A stretch of 64,000 nt of DNA from an uncultured Hungatella sp. (GTDB lineage: Bacteria > Bacillota > Clostridia > Lachnospirales > Lachnospiraceae), in NCBI GenBank assembly GCA_910579515.1, contig CAJTUV010000002.1, positions 139,295 through 203,294 on the forward strand, written 5' to 3'. The position numbers and the translations under genes were made by a program. The notes under the pieces are model-generated. The model was given only the letters and a program-made list of their open reading frames with translations, was not told where the DNA came from and made no database searches. Positions 7,900 to 17,084 of this stretch are shown one piece after another; the stretch's first letter is position 1; each line of letters begins with the position of its first letter.

Positions 7900-9345
7900 A
7901 TGAAAAAGATATTGTTTGTTGCTTCGGAGGCTGTTCCGTTTATTAAAACGGGAGGTCTTGCAGACGTAGTGGGCTCTTTACCAAAGTGTTTTAATAAGGA
8001 GTACTATGACGTGCGTGTTATGATTCCCAAGTATCTGTGTATCAAGCAGGAATGGAGAGACCAGATGACCTATGTGGACCATTTCTATATGGATTATATG
8101 GGGCAGAGCCGTTATGTGGGAATCTTACAGCATGAGTATGAAGGAATCACCTATTATTTTATTGACAATGAGGGATATTTCAGCGGTCCCAAGCCATATG
8201 GAGATTGGCTGTATGATTTGGAGAAATTCTCCTTCTTCTGTAATGCGGCCCTTTCTGCTCTTCCGGTAATTGGGTTCCAGCCGGATGTGGTACATTGCCA
8301 CGACTGGCAGACCGGCCTGATTCCGGTATACTTGAAAGACCGCTTCCGCGGCGGCGAATTTTTCTGCAATATGAAGTCAGTAATTACCATTCACAACTTA
8401 AAGTTCCAGGGCGTTTGGGATGTGAAAACGATTCAGAGATTTTCAGGGCTTCCAAACTACTATTTTGCACCGGATAAGCTGGAGGCATATAAGGACGGCA
8501 ACCTGTTAAAAGGCGGCATCGTTTATGCAGATGCGATTACCACAGTCAGCGATACTTATGCAGAAGAGATTAAGATGCCATTTTACGGAGAGGGATTAGA
8601 CGGACTGATGAGGGCTCGTTCCAACAGCTTAAGAGGGATTGTCAATGGAATTGACTATGAAGAATTTAACCCTGAGACAGATAAATTGATTGTACAAAAT
8701 TACAATGTCGATAATTTCCGTAAAGAAAAGGTGAAAAATAAACGGGCTCTCCAGAGTGAACTGGGTCTGGTGGTAGACGACCACAAGATGATGATCGGCG
8801 TGGTATCCAGATTAACCGATCAGAAGGGCTTTGACTTGATTCAGCATGTGATTGATGACTTATGCAGCGACGACGTCCAGTTAGTGGTTTTGGGAACAGG
8901 TGAGGAGCGCTATGAAAATATGTTCCGCCACTATGACTGGAAATACAATGACAAGGTGTCAGCAAATATTTACTATTCCGAGCCTTTGTCTCACAAAATT
9001 TATGCTTCCTGTGATGCATTCCTTATGCCGTCTTTGTTTGAGCCCTGCGGTTTAAGCCAGCTCATGGCTCTGCGCTATGGAACTCTTCCGATTGTCAGGG
9101 AGACTGGCGGTTTGAAAGATACGGTAAAAGCATATAATGAATATGAGCATAGTGGAACAGGATTCTCTTTTACCAATTACAACGCTCATGAGATGCTTGC
9201 AACCATTCGTTACGCAGAACATATTTTCTATGATAAGAAGAGAGAATGGAACACCATGGTGGACAGAGCGATGAAGGAGGACTATTCCTGGAATACTTCC
9301 GCCCTGAAATATCAGGAATTATATGACTGGCTGATTGGCTATTAA
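7900..9345 (+). CDS. glgA: Glycogen synthase, ADP-glucose type (GT5)
   Basis: Transfers glucose from ADP-glucose to the non-reducing end of an alpha-1,4-glucan. The N-terminus reads MKKILFVASEAVPF, followed by the ADP-glucose-binding loop KTGGLADVVGSLPK; the C-terminal half has GVVSRLTDQKGFDL and PSLFEPCGLSQL with the GT-B catalytic Glu. The 481 residues match the family. The ATG at 7900 follows AGGAGG at 7885-7890; an in-frame upstream start at 7882 would place that site inside the gene. A TATACT at 7841-7846 could be a -10 box, but no convincing -35 is seen. Other glycogen genes in the window are the debranching enzyme at 51022 and phosphoglucomutase at 17085; glgC and glgB are not here. 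Confidence 0.95.
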   Translation: MKKILFVASEAVPFIKTGGLADVVGSLPKCFNKEYYDVRVMIPKYLCIKQEWRDQMTYVDHFYMDYMGQSRYVGILQHEYEGITYYFIDNEGYFSGPKPYGDWLYDLEKFSFFCNAALSALPVIGFQPDVVHCHDWQTGLIPVYLKDRFRGGEFFCNMKSVITIHNLKFQGVWDVKTIQRFSGLPNYYFAPDKLEAYKDGNLLKGGIVYADAITTVSDTYAEEIKMPFYGEGLDGLMRARSNSLRGIVNGIDYEEFNPETDKLIVQNYNVDNFRKEKVKNKRALQSELGLVVDDHKMMIGVVSRLTDQKGFDLIQHVIDDLCSDDVQLVVLGTGEERYENMFRHYDWKYNDKVSANIYYSEPLSHKIYASCDAFLMPSLFEPCGLSQLMALRYGTLPIVRETGGLKDTVKAYNEYEHSGTGFSFTNYNAHEMLATIRYAEHIFYDKKREWNTMVDRAMKEDYSWNTSALKYQELYDWLIGY

Positions 9346-9374
9346 AAGGAGATTGACAGAGAGGAAATCGGAGC

Positions 9375-9944
9375 ATGGAGACAGGCAGAATCTCTAAAAA
9401 AGAGATGCAAAGGGCAAGGGACTGGGCCAAAGACGAGTCCTGGGTGAGAAAAAAAGAGTATGAAAAAGACGCGGAATACTTGGCGTGTGTTCAGGATATT
9501 CTGGATCATCCCGTATTTCAGTCTATGGAGCAGTTTATTCAGCATGGTTCTACCACATGCAAGGCTCACTGCATTCAGGTGTCTTATATGTCTTATAAAA
9601 TTTGCCGGAACAGAGGCTGGGACTTTGTTTCGGCAGCCAGGGCGGGACTTTTGCATGATCTGTTCCTATATGACTGGCATACCCATGCCAAAGAAACAGG
9701 AAATCATTTTCACGGTCTTACCCACCCCAGAGTGGCTATGAACAACGCCATTGCTCATTTTCACATAACAAAGAAAGAGCAGAATATGATTTTGCGCCAT
9801 ATGTGGCCTTTGACTCCGATTCCTCCCAGATGGAAGGAAGGGTTTGTGCTTCTGTATACAGATAAATTTTGCAGTACAGCGGAAGTGGCTGCACAGATGA
9901 AGGAACAGATTTTTATGGTTCTTTGGCCCAGGCAGTTTGGGTGA
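9375..9944 (+). CDS. HD-domain phosphohydrolase
   Basis: A 189-residue soluble protein with an HD metal-dependent phosphohydrolase domain. The core HD pair is in AARAGLLHDLFLYDW, preceded by a His in GSTTCKAHCIQV and followed by HFHGLTHPRVAMNNAIAHF and MILRHMWPLTPIPP, which supply further metal ligands. Small clostridial proteins of this type are annotated only as HD family. The substrate is unknown; a nucleotide is the family default. The gene starts 29 bases after glgA and is followed 27 bases later by a small membrane protein gene, so all are probably in one transcript. Confidence 0.8.
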   Translation: METGRISKKEMQRARDWAKDESWVRKKEYEKDAEYLACVQDILDHPVFQSMEQFIQHGSTTCKAHCIQVSYMSYKICRNRGWDFVSAARAGLLHDLFLYDWHTHAKETGNHFHGLTHPRVAMNNAIAHFHITKKEQNMILRHMWPLTPIPPRWKEGFVLLYTDKFCSTAEVAAQMKEQIFMVLWPRQFG

Positions 9945-9971
9945 CAATAAGAGAAAAGACAGGAGTTGGTT

Positions 9972-10427
9972 ATGATTTTTCAGCAATTAGTCAGCAATCA
10001 GGTGTTGATCAGCTCCATGACAGGATGGCTGGTGGCGCAATTATTAAAGACGATTATTGACTGTGCCTTAAATAGATCGTTTTCTGCAGAGCGTTTGGTT
10101 GGTTCAGGGGGAATGCCCAGTTCCCATTCTTCTACGGTATGTGCTATGGTGACGTCGGCCGCAATCTGTTATGGAGTTGCTTCCGACCAATTTGCTTTCA
10201 GTTTTGTGCTGGCTTCCATTGTGATGTATGACGCCATTGGCGTGCGGCGGGAGACTGGTAAGCAGGCCAGGTTATTGAATATGATTATGCAGCAGGATTT
10301 ATTTAAAATGAATGCAGGAGACTTCCAGGAAAAGCTGAAGGAGTTTGTGGGACATACGCCTCTTCAGGTGCTGGCAGGAGCGATTTTGGGAATTATTGTA
10401 GCTGTGGTTGCAGATCTGGCGTATTGA
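9972..10427 (+). CDS. Divergent PAP2 family membrane protein (DUF212)
   Basis: A 151-residue membrane protein matching the divergent PAP2 family (PF02681). Visible signatures are TGWLVAQLLKTIIDCA, the phosphatase-like VGSGGMPSSHSSTVCA, IVMYDAIGVRRETGKQA, and the C-terminal FVGHTPLQVLAGAILG. These keep the phosphatase SGH-type Ser-His and the Arg and His of PAP2 enzymes in permuted spacing. About four membrane helices are predicted. The ATG at 9972 is six bases past AGGAG; a TTG at 9966 is in frame but too close to that site. The substrate is not known. Confidence 0.85.
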   Translation: MIFQQLVSNQVLISSMTGWLVAQLLKTIIDCALNRSFSAERLVGSGGMPSSHSSTVCAMVTSAAICYGVASDQFAFSFVLASIVMYDAIGVRRETGKQARLLNMIMQQDLFKMNAGDFQEKLKEFVGHTPLQVLAGAILGIIVAVVADLAY

Positions 10428-10451
10428 GAATAAGGAAGGTAGGATTTTAAG

Positions 10452-11006
10452 ATGTATCATATGATAAACTGGTTTTTTTTGTGCAGCTTCTTAGGCTATT
10501 GCCTGGAGTGTGTGGTGCTTTCTTGGGAGTATAAAACGCCAGTAGTGGACAGAGGATTTGGGCATGGACCATTTTGTATCATCTATGGTTTTGGAGCATT
10601 GGGGGCCAACTTATTTTTGGGGCCTATTTCCCAGTGGCCGCTGGTGCTTTATGTTTCCTCGATGCTGATGGCAACCTGCATGGAGCTGGCTACGGCTGCA
10701 GTGATGATCCGAATGTTTGGCGGCTTTTGGTGGGATTATAGTAAAAAGCCTTTTAACTATAAGGGAATTATCTGCCTGGAAAGCAGCATCGGATGGGGAT
10801 TTTTAGGACTATTGTATTTTGGATTTTTAAACCGTTTTCTGCACAAATTAGTGGGCTTTGTGCCAGAGCGATTTGGGAGTGTTTTGGCTTTATGTCTGTT
10901 GATTGCATACACCATTGATTTTCTGTATTGTGTCAAGGAACGATTGAGAGACGGCTGTACAGAAGAAGGGAAAACGGTGATTGGAAGATTGAGCATCCGT
11001 TCATAG
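10452..11006 (+). CDS. PF06541-type membrane protein (putative ABC permease)
   Basis: A 184-residue protein with about five hydrophobic segments. The sequence FLGYCLECVVLSW, DRGFGHGPFCIIYGFGAL, and WWDYSKKPFNYKGIICLESS is characteristic of the family named putative ABC-transporter type IV permease (PF06541), common in Lachnospiraceae. The name is weakly founded, and no ATPase gene is adjacent. The gene is closed off by the terminator at 11010-11042, so glgA, the HD gene, DUF212 and this gene appear to form one unit. Confidence 0.78.
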   Translation: MYHMINWFFLCSFLGYCLECVVLSWEYKTPVVDRGFGHGPFCIIYGFGALGANLFLGPISQWPLVLYVSSMLMATCMELATAAVMIRMFGGFWWDYSKKPFNYKGIICLESSIGWGFLGLLYFGFLNRFLHKLVGFVPERFGSVLALCLLIAYTIDFLYCVKERLRDGCTEEGKTVIGRLSIRS

Positions 11007-11009
11007 GTG

Positions 11010-11042
11010 AAAAGAAGTACTTATGAAGGGTGCTTCTTTTTT
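11010..11042 (+). terminator. Intrinsic terminator ending the glgA unit
   Basis: AAAAGAAGTAC (11010-11020) pairs with GTGCTTCTTTT (11030-11040) around a 9-base loop, followed by more T. It starts four bases past the stop codon at 11006. The loop contains the ATG at 11023, which argues against that ATG as the start of maf. Confidence 0.75.
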
Positions 11043-11079
11043 GGCGAATGGACATTTGCAAAATGAAAGAGGTAAGGTT

Positions 11080-11676
11080 GTGGAAAAGGGAACTTGGATT
11101 TTGGCTTCTGGATCACCCAGGCGTCAGGAATTGCTGGGCCAGCTGGGAGTGAATTTTCTGGTACAGCCCAGCGAGATAGAGGAGAATGTAAACAGTAACA
11201 AGCCGGAGGAGGTAGTTTTAGAACTGTCTTCCCAAAAGGCGACAGCAGTAGCTTTCCAGGCGCCGCCTTACAGCCTGGTGCTGGGGGCAGATACTGTGGT
11301 GGCTGTTAACGATAAAATTTTGGGGAAACCTGCTACCCATGAGGAAGCGTATGAGATGATTGCCAGCCTTCAGGGGAGGACTCACCAGGTGTATACAGGA
11401 GTTACTATGATTTGTAAGGAAGAGAATGGACAAAGGGGAGTATCCTTTGTGGAGAGGACGGATGTGACGCTGTTTCCCATGTCTGAGGAGGAGATTTCGG
11501 ATTATGCCAAATCAGAAGAGCCAATGGACAAGGCTGGAGGTTATGGGATTCAGGGTAGGTTTGCAAGGTATGTATTGGCAATTCATGGAGATTATAGTAA
11601 TGTGGTGGGCTTGCCTGTAGGACGGGTTTATCAGGAATGGAAACGTTTGATGGAACAGGAGGAACAGGATGATTAA
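11080..11676 (+). CDS. maf: Maf family nucleoside-triphosphate pyrophosphatase
   Basis: House-cleaning pyrophosphatase that hydrolyses non-canonical or canonical NTPs (dTTP/UTP/m5UTP type) to the monophosphate. The signature WILASGSPRRQELLGQLG is at the N-terminus, followed by VLGADTVVAVNDKILGKP, QGRTHQVYTGVT, and DKAGGYGIQGRFARYV. I chose the GTG at 11080, seven bases past AAAGAGG, giving 198 residues, the family size. The in-frame ATG at 11023 lies in the loop of the upstream terminator and would add 19 unconserved residues. The next gene overlaps by eight bases. Confidence 0.9.
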   Translation: MEKGTWILASGSPRRQELLGQLGVNFLVQPSEIEENVNSNKPEEVVLELSSQKATAVAFQAPPYSLVLGADTVVAVNDKILGKPATHEEAYEMIASLQGRTHQVYTGVTMICKEENGQRGVSFVERTDVTLFPMSEEEISDYAKSEEPMDKAGGYGIQGRFARYVLAIHGDYSNVVGLPVGRVYQEWKRLMEQEEQDD

Positions 11677-12454
11677 ACTGATTGCATCTGACATTGACGG
11701 CACCTTGGTAAAGGATGGCACGAATGTCCTAAATCCAGAGATTTATGAGGTGATTTTAAAATTAAAGGAGAGAGGGATTCAATTTGCAGCGGCCAGCGGC
11801 CGCCAGTGGGGCAGCATTGAGCAGCTGTTTGAACCTGTAAAAGAGAGGATTTTCTATTTGTCGGATAATGGGGCTTACGTAGGGTGCCACGGGCGCAACC
11901 TGTTTTTGAATACTCTTGATCCAGAGCTTACTATGGAGATGGTAGAGGATATTCGGAAAGAACCTGACCTTGAAGTGATGCTCAGCGGGCCGGATGTGGT
12001 CTATATGGATACGAAAGATCAGGGGTTTGTGGACTGGATGATAGAAGGTTACAAGTTTCGGGTCAAGCTGGTGGAAGACGTTCGAAGGGTGAAGGATTCT
12101 TTTATCAAGGTGTCTGCTTACAAAAAGCATGGGGTGCAGGAGGCTACGAAAGAGCTTCGTGCCAAGTATGGGCAGCGTATGAAAGTGACCATATCCGGCG
12201 ATATGTGGATGGACTGTATGGCTACCGGAGTGTGTAAGGGACAGGCCATTCAGCTTTTGCAGGACAATCTGGAGATCAAGCCAGAGGAGACTATGGTTTT
12301 CGGGGACCAGCTAAATGATGTGGAGATGCTTCAGAGGGCATATTACAGCTTTGCAGTGGGAAATGCCAGGCCGGAGGTAAAAAAGACTGCCAGGTTTCAG
12401 GCGGACACGAATGACAGAGACGGTGTGTTAAAGGTGCTAAAACTGTTATTGTGA
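11669..12454 (+). CDS. Cof-type HAD phosphatase
   Basis: A 261-residue HAD hydrolase of the Cof/YidA subfamily (class IIB cap). Motif I is IASDIDGTLV with the nucleophile and general-acid Asp, motif II is AASGRQWGSI, motif III includes the Lys of VCKGQAIQLLQ, and motif IV is VFGDQLNDVEML. Family members dephosphorylate sugar phosphates, FMN or PLP; the substrate here cannot be read. The ATG has a GGAGG site inside the end of maf, with which it overlaps by eight bases. The spacing to the following lipoprotein gene is 12 bases. Confidence 0.92.
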   Translation: MIKLIASDIDGTLVKDGTNVLNPEIYEVILKLKERGIQFAAASGRQWGSIEQLFEPVKERIFYLSDNGAYVGCHGRNLFLNTLDPELTMEMVEDIRKEPDLEVMLSGPDVVYMDTKDQGFVDWMIEGYKFRVKLVEDVRRVKDSFIKVSAYKKHGVQEATKELRAKYGQRMKVTISGDMWMDCMATGVCKGQAIQLLQDNLEIKPEETMVFGDQLNDVEMLQRAYYSFAVGNARPEVKKTARFQADTNDRDGVLKVLKLLL

Positions 12455-12466
12455 GAGGAGTATTAA

Positions 12467-13447
12467 ATGGGAAGGAAAAAAAAGCGGAAAACGGGCTTTT
12501 TTGTGCTCTTTCTATGTGTTATGGTTTTGTTTACGGGCTGTAAAAAGGAGGTTACCAGCGCCCCCACGGCCAGAAGTGATTACAACTACACAAGACCTCA
12601 GGCAATGATCATTGTTGCAACAGAGAGGAATCGCTATGAGCAGGCATATACAGATGCTGTCTGGGAGGTGACTCTGGAGGGAGGTCAGACTTTTGAAACG
12701 TATCTGCTGGAACAGCTTAGGACGTTTTTGAGAGATTTAAAGACCATGAATCTCTTGGCGGACAGTGAAGGAATTGATTTGACCAATGCGGAAAAAGAGA
12801 GAATTCGTCACATAGCGGAAGAGTATTACAGCGGTTTGACACAAGATGATATTCAATTCATGGGGATCACATCAGACGATGTATTGTTTATGTATCAGGA
12901 GTATTACAGGGCGAATAAGGTGGTGGGAGAGCTGACAAAGGATGTGAATCTGGAGGTCAGCGACAGCGAGGCAAAGGTGATTTCTGTCCGCCAGATTGTG
13001 CTTGGGGATAGGCAGGAGGCTCTTTCGGTCCACAAAAGAGTGTCTGAGGAAGGAAGCGATTTTGCATCCATTGCCAGGGAGACTACGACTGCAGAAACTA
13101 TCGAGCGGCGGATTGGGCGAGGCGAGGAGCCGCAAGGTGTGGAAGACGTTTTGTTTGCCCTGACAACTGGAGAGATTAGTCCGGTGGTGATGGTAGACGA
13201 TGTCTATTATATTTTCCAATGCGTCAGTGATTACGACATGGATGCAACCAAAGAGAGAAAGACCCAGATTCACGAAGAACGGAAAGCATGGGTCTTTCAA
13301 CAGATTTTTGATCAATTCCAGGAAAATAACCAAGTCGTGTTTTCGGAGGAAATCTGGGCGGATATCCGGTTTTCTAAGGACGATGCATGCACAACGGATA
13401 ACTTCTTTGCCTTATACCAGGAGGAATTTGGAAGCAAGGGCTACTAA
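12467..13447 (+). CDS. PpiC/SurA-type peptidyl-prolyl isomerase lipoprotein
   Basis: A 326-residue exported lipoprotein. The first 25 residues are a lysine-rich start, a hydrophobic core and the lipobox LFTGC, so it should be anchored outside the membrane. A helical SurA-like N-domain follows, then a parvulin rotamase domain around residues 165-265: VISVRQIVLGDRQEAL, SEEGSDFASIARETT, GVEDVLFALTTGEISPVV and YYIFQCVSDYD. Family members assist folding of secreted proteins, like PrsA. The canonical parvulin residues are only partly conserved, so it may act mainly as a holdase. Its last 36 bases overlap the convergent aminopeptidase gene. Confidence 0.82.
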   Translation: MGRKKKRKTGFFVLFLCVMVLFTGCKKEVTSAPTARSDYNYTRPQAMIIVATERNRYEQAYTDAVWEVTLEGGQTFETYLLEQLRTFLRDLKTMNLLADSEGIDLTNAEKERIRHIAEEYYSGLTQDDIQFMGITSDDVLFMYQEYYRANKVVGELTKDVNLEVSDSEAKVISVRQIVLGDRQEALSVHKRVSEEGSDFASIARETTTAETIERRIGRGEEPQGVEDVLFALTTGEISPVVMVDDVYYIFQCVSDYDMDATKERKTQIHEERKAWVFQQIFDQFQENNQVVFSEEIWADIRFSKDDACTTDNFFALYQEEFGSKGY

Positions 13448-14710
13448 GGCGGCCTGGTCTTTCGCACCCATCAGCTCTCTTGCAGAGTGCATGGCCAGAA
13501 TTGGTACGCCGACGTCTACGGTCTTCATGGCCAGGAGGGTAGATGAAAGGGCTCCTAAGGTGGAACCGCCCGGCATGTCGGAACGGTTGGAAAACTTTTT
13601 ATAGGGAATCTGGTGGCTTTGGCACAGACCTTCTATGACGCTGATACAGAAGGCGTCTGTAGAATAGGACTGGCGGGCCGCCATTTTTATTGCCACACCG
13701 TCGCCAGAAAAAATCTGGTTTTTGATATCGCATTTTTCCTTGTGATTGGGGTGCATGGCGTGAGCCACGTCCATGGACAGAAGGAAGCCGTCCATAACGG
13801 AATTTAAGTAAGTGCTTCGGTCATAACCTAGAGACATAAAAATTTTTTCCAGGATTCGTTCTGTGACAGCAGACAGGGCGCCCTGCTTGGTCCGGCTTCC
13901 GATTTCCTCATTGTCATACAGAGCAATGACATTTAAGCCGTTTGAACGGAATCCGGAAAGGATGGCGGACAGGCATGCATGGACAGAGGTCAGGTTATCT
14001 AAGCGGGGAGCGCTGAAAAATTCGTTGTTCAGTCCCGTGGTGAGGCAGGAATCCAGGTTGTAAACATAGATTTCATAGTCCAGAATCTCCTCTGGACGGC
14101 ACTGTGCCTCCTGTGCCAACAGGTTTAAAAAGTAGTGGTCCTTGTCCAAATGTTCTGTTACCAGTGTCAAAAGCGGCAGCATATCAACCTGGGGATTCAA
14201 TTTTACCCCGTCGTTTACCTCCCGATTCATGTGGATAGCCAGATTCGGAATCACTAAAAGAGGCTTTTTCATGTCAATAAACCGGACTCTTGGAGAGAAG
14301 GGCGCCTCTCCTTTTAAGCACACCTTTCCTGCCATGGAGAGAGGACGGTCCAGCCAGGTGTTTAAAATGGGGCCGCCGTAAACTTCCACATTCAGCTTTC
14401 CGTAGCGGTCTGTGGTAACCTCAGGGGAGGGCTTTAATTTCAGGCAGGGCCAGTCTGTGTGGGAGGCCTCCATACGCAGGGAAGGACGGTCTGTCAAATC
14501 AGGACCTACGGTAAAGGCCAAGAGAGAAGAATCAAAAATCGGAAGAAAGTAGCCGTTATCTGGCTGTAAGTCCCAGGTATCTGCCAAAGAGAGGGCATGA
14601 AATCCTGCATCCTCTAACTGGCGGCAAGACTCTAAAATGCAGTGATAAGGGGAAACAGAGGCTGACAAAAGGTCAGACAGAGAAGACAATACTTGTTCTG
14701 TGTTCATCAT
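13412..14710 (-). CDS. apeB: M18 family aminopeptidase
   Basis: A 432-residue cytosolic metalloaminopeptidase of the M18 (aspartyl aminopeptidase) family. Metal and catalytic positions are visible in MEASHTDWPCLKLKP near the N-terminus, ALYDNEEIGSRTKQGA in the middle, and MSMDVAHAMHPNHKEK, with the C-terminal His in VPILAMHSARELMG. It probably removes acidic or neutral N-terminal residues from peptides. The ATG follows AAGGAG six bases upstream. The 3' end overlaps the convergent PpiC gene by 36 bases, leaving no room for a terminator between them. Confidence 0.92.
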   Translation of the reverse strand: MMNTEQVLSSLSDLLSASVSPYHCILESCRQLEDAGFHALSLADTWDLQPDNGYFLPIFDSSLLAFTVGPDLTDRPSLRMEASHTDWPCLKLKPSPEVTTDRYGKLNVEVYGGPILNTWLDRPLSMAGKVCLKGEAPFSPRVRFIDMKKPLLVIPNLAIHMNREVNDGVKLNPQVDMLPLLTLVTEHLDKDHYFLNLLAQEAQCRPEEILDYEIYVYNLDSCLTTGLNNEFFSAPRLDNLTSVHACLSAILSGFRSNGLNVIALYDNEEIGSRTKQGALSAVTERILEKIFMSLGYDRSTYLNSVMDGFLLSMDVAHAMHPNHKEKCDIKNQIFSGDGVAIKMAARQSYSTDAFCISVIEGLCQSHQIPYKKFSNRSDMPGGSTLGALSSTLLAMKTVDVGVPILAMHSARELMGAKDQAALVALASKFLLV

Positions 14711-14759
14711 GATATACTCCTTTTTGTATTCATTCGTTGATACATCGTTTATGGAAAGA

Positions 14760-14768
14760 AGTATATCA
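14760..14768 (-). promoter_or_regulatory. Extended -10 promoter for the M18 gene
   Basis: On the minus strand TGATATACT is an extended -10 element (TG, one base, TATACT) about 50 bases ahead of the aminopeptidase start. No good -35 box is seen, which fits an extended -10 promoter. Confidence 0.45.
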
Positions 14769-14809
14769 TGTCTGACAGAAAAATGGGAAGGGATTTCATG
14801 AAAAATTCA

Positions 14810-14837
14810 TTGACATCTTATTAAAATAGATTACAAT
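14810..14837 (+). promoter_or_regulatory. Sigma-A promoter for alpha-galactosidase operon
   Basis: TTGACA (14810-14815) and TACAAT (14832-14837) are 16 bp apart and about 40 bases before the alpha-galactosidase start. No obvious catabolite-response element or operator palindrome is seen here. Confidence 0.65.
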
Positions 14838-14878
14838 ACAACTACAGAAAGCGAAAGAACAAAAAGGAGAACGGCCAT

Positions 14879-17074
14879 ATGCCAATCATTTACGACAAAA
14901 CGAGAAAGGTGTTTGCACTAAACACTCCAGAAACCACTTACGGGATTGCAATCCTGGACGGAATCTATGTGGCTCATGCTTATTACGGAAAGACAATCCC
15001 CACAGAAGATATCCGCTGTTTGCTGAAAGAAAACGAAGTTCCCTATACTCCCAGCCAAAACGGGAGAGAGAAAGCGGCTTTTCTGGACGCTATGTGGATG
15101 GAGTATCCAGAAAGCGGAATGGGGGATTTCAGGGAGTCGGCTTTTTGTCTGAGAACCCAAAAGGGACATAAAGCCAGCGAGCTTTTCTATGAAAGCTTTG
15201 AGATTGAGCAGGGAAAGCCAGAGCTTGATGGTATGCCCTCTACTTGGGGGAAGAAGGAGGACTGCACCACGTTAAAGCTGTTCTGCAGGGATGCCTTGAC
15301 AGACGTCAGAGTCTGTTTACAGTATACGGTTTTTGAGCATGTGGATGTGATCGCCAGGTCTGTGGTGGTGGAGAACCATGGAAAGGAACCGGTCTATTTA
15401 GAGAAGGTATTCAGCGCCTGTTTAGACATAGAGGATCGGGATTTTCAGGTCGTAAGCTTGATGGGAGCCTGGGCCAGAGAACGTTATATCCAAAGGCTTC
15501 CTCTGGGATACGGGAGGCAGTGTGCGGCTTCTTTTCGGGGAGAGTCCAGCCATCAGGAGCATCCGTTTATGGCTCTTGTCACACCAAAGACTACCCAGGA
15601 CACAGGAGAGGTTTATGCCATGAATTTTGTGTATTCTGGAAATTTTATGGCCCAGGCAGAGAAGGACCCCTTTGATTCTGTTCGTTTGGTTATGGGAATC
15701 CATCCTGGAGAGTTTTGCTGGAAGTTAGAGCCAGAAGAAACATTTACTGCCCCTGAGACAGTGATGGTATATTCTGACAAAGGTTTTGGAAAAATGACCC
15801 GCACGTTCCATAAACTATACAGAGAGCATTTGATTCGCAGCCCTTATCTGAACCAGAAAAGACCTATTTTAATCAATAACTGGGAGGCTACTTATTTTGA
15901 CTTTGATGAGAAAAAGCTTTTAGAGATTGCCAAAGAAGCGTCTGAACTGGGTATTGAGATGCTGGTCATGGACGACGGCTGGTTTGGACGCCGCAACACA
16001 GATGAAAGCTCTTTGGGAGACTGGCAGGTCAATGAAAATAAGCTAAAGGGCGGTCTGAAGAATCTGACAGAACAAGTAAATGAAATGGGAATGAAGTTTG
16101 GCATTTGGTTTGAGCCGGAAATGGTGTCTCCAGATTCCGATCTATACAGGGCCCATCCAGACTGGGTGCTTCAGATTCCGGGAAGGGAGACCACACTTAG
16201 CAGGGCTCAGTGTGTGCTGGATTTGTCCAGACAGGAAGTGGTGGATGCAGTTTATAAGATGGTGGCTGAGATTTTAAAAAGCGCTTCCATAGACTATGTG
16301 AAGTGGGATATGAACCGTCCTCTGGCTACTTTGGGAAGCGCCTGTCTGCCGCCTGACCGAATGGGAGAACTGTCTCACAGATATGTATTAGGCGTTTACC
16401 AGCTACAGGAGCGGCTGCTTTGTGATTTCCCAGACCTTCTTTTGGAGAACTGTTCCAGCGGCGGAGGGCGTTTTGACCCTGGTATGCTGTATTACAGCCC
16501 TCAGATTTGGTGCTCAGACGATACCGACGCCATAGAGCGGCTGGCGGTTCAGGAGGGCACGGCCCTTTTATATCCACTATCCTGTATCGGAGCTCATGTC
16601 AGCGCCTGCCCGAACCACGTTCTTGGCAGGGTGACGCCGTTTGAGACCAGAGGCCATGTGGCATTGGCCGGAACCTTTGGCTATGAGCTGGATATCACAA
16701 AGCTGACGAGGGAAGAGAAGGAGATGGTAAAGGAGCAGGTAAAACAGTACCATCAGTATTACAGTCTGATCTCTGAGGGGGAGTACTACCGTCTGGCTTC
16801 TTATCAGGAGAACAAGCAGTATGACAGCTGGATGGTGGTTTCTCAGGATAAGAAGGAGGCTCTCCTCTTTTATGTCCAGGTTCTGGCTTCGCCTCAACGT
16901 AAAAGCATTTGCTTACGGCTTGCCGGACTGGAGGAAAAGGCGTTTTATGAGGTAAATCTAATTTCTGGAAAAGAGGAGATTCGTTCTGGAGCGGCGCTTA
17001 TGTATGCAGGGCTTCGCATTCCCAGGATGACAGGAGATTTTCGCAGTCTTCTGTGCCACATTTGTAGGAAGTAA
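14879..17074 (+). CDS. Alpha-galactosidase, GH36
   Basis: A 731-residue glycoside hydrolase family 36 enzyme that releases alpha-1,6-linked galactose from melibiose, raffinose and related sugars. The N-terminal beta-sandwich is followed by a TIM barrel beginning near PILINNWEATYFDFDEKKL. The nucleophile Asp is in DYVKWDMNRPL and the acid/base Asp in QIWCSDDTDAIERL; MLVMDDGWFG and LLENCSSGGGRFDPGML are family signatures. The length is typical of the tetrameric bacterial group. No signal peptide is present, so it is intracellular and depends on imported substrates; no sugar permease is adjacent. The ATG follows AAAAGGAGA. The phosphoglucomutase gene starts 10 bases after the stop, and a galactokinase at 42787 could handle the galactose. 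Confidence 0.95.
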   Translation: MPIIYDKTRKVFALNTPETTYGIAILDGIYVAHAYYGKTIPTEDIRCLLKENEVPYTPSQNGREKAAFLDAMWMEYPESGMGDFRESAFCLRTQKGHKASELFYESFEIEQGKPELDGMPSTWGKKEDCTTLKLFCRDALTDVRVCLQYTVFEHVDVIARSVVVENHGKEPVYLEKVFSACLDIEDRDFQVVSLMGAWARERYIQRLPLGYGRQCAASFRGESSHQEHPFMALVTPKTTQDTGEVYAMNFVYSGNFMAQAEKDPFDSVRLVMGIHPGEFCWKLEPEETFTAPETVMVYSDKGFGKMTRTFHKLYREHLIRSPYLNQKRPILINNWEATYFDFDEKKLLEIAKEASELGIEMLVMDDGWFGRRNTDESSLGDWQVNENKLKGGLKNLTEQVNEMGMKFGIWFEPEMVSPDSDLYRAHPDWVLQIPGRETTLSRAQCVLDLSRQEVVDAVYKMVAEILKSASIDYVKWDMNRPLATLGSACLPPDRMGELSHRYVLGVYQLQERLLCDFPDLLLENCSSGGGRFDPGMLYYSPQIWCSDDTDAIERLAVQEGTALLYPLSCIGAHVSACPNHVLGRVTPFETRGHVALAGTFGYELDITKLTREEKEMVKEQVKQYHQYYSLISEGEYYRLASYQENKQYDSWMVVSQDKKEALLFYVQVLASPQRKSICLRLAGLEEKAFYEVNLISGKEEIRSGAALMYAGLRIPRMTGDFRSLLCHICRK

Positions 17075-17084
17075 AGGAGAACGT

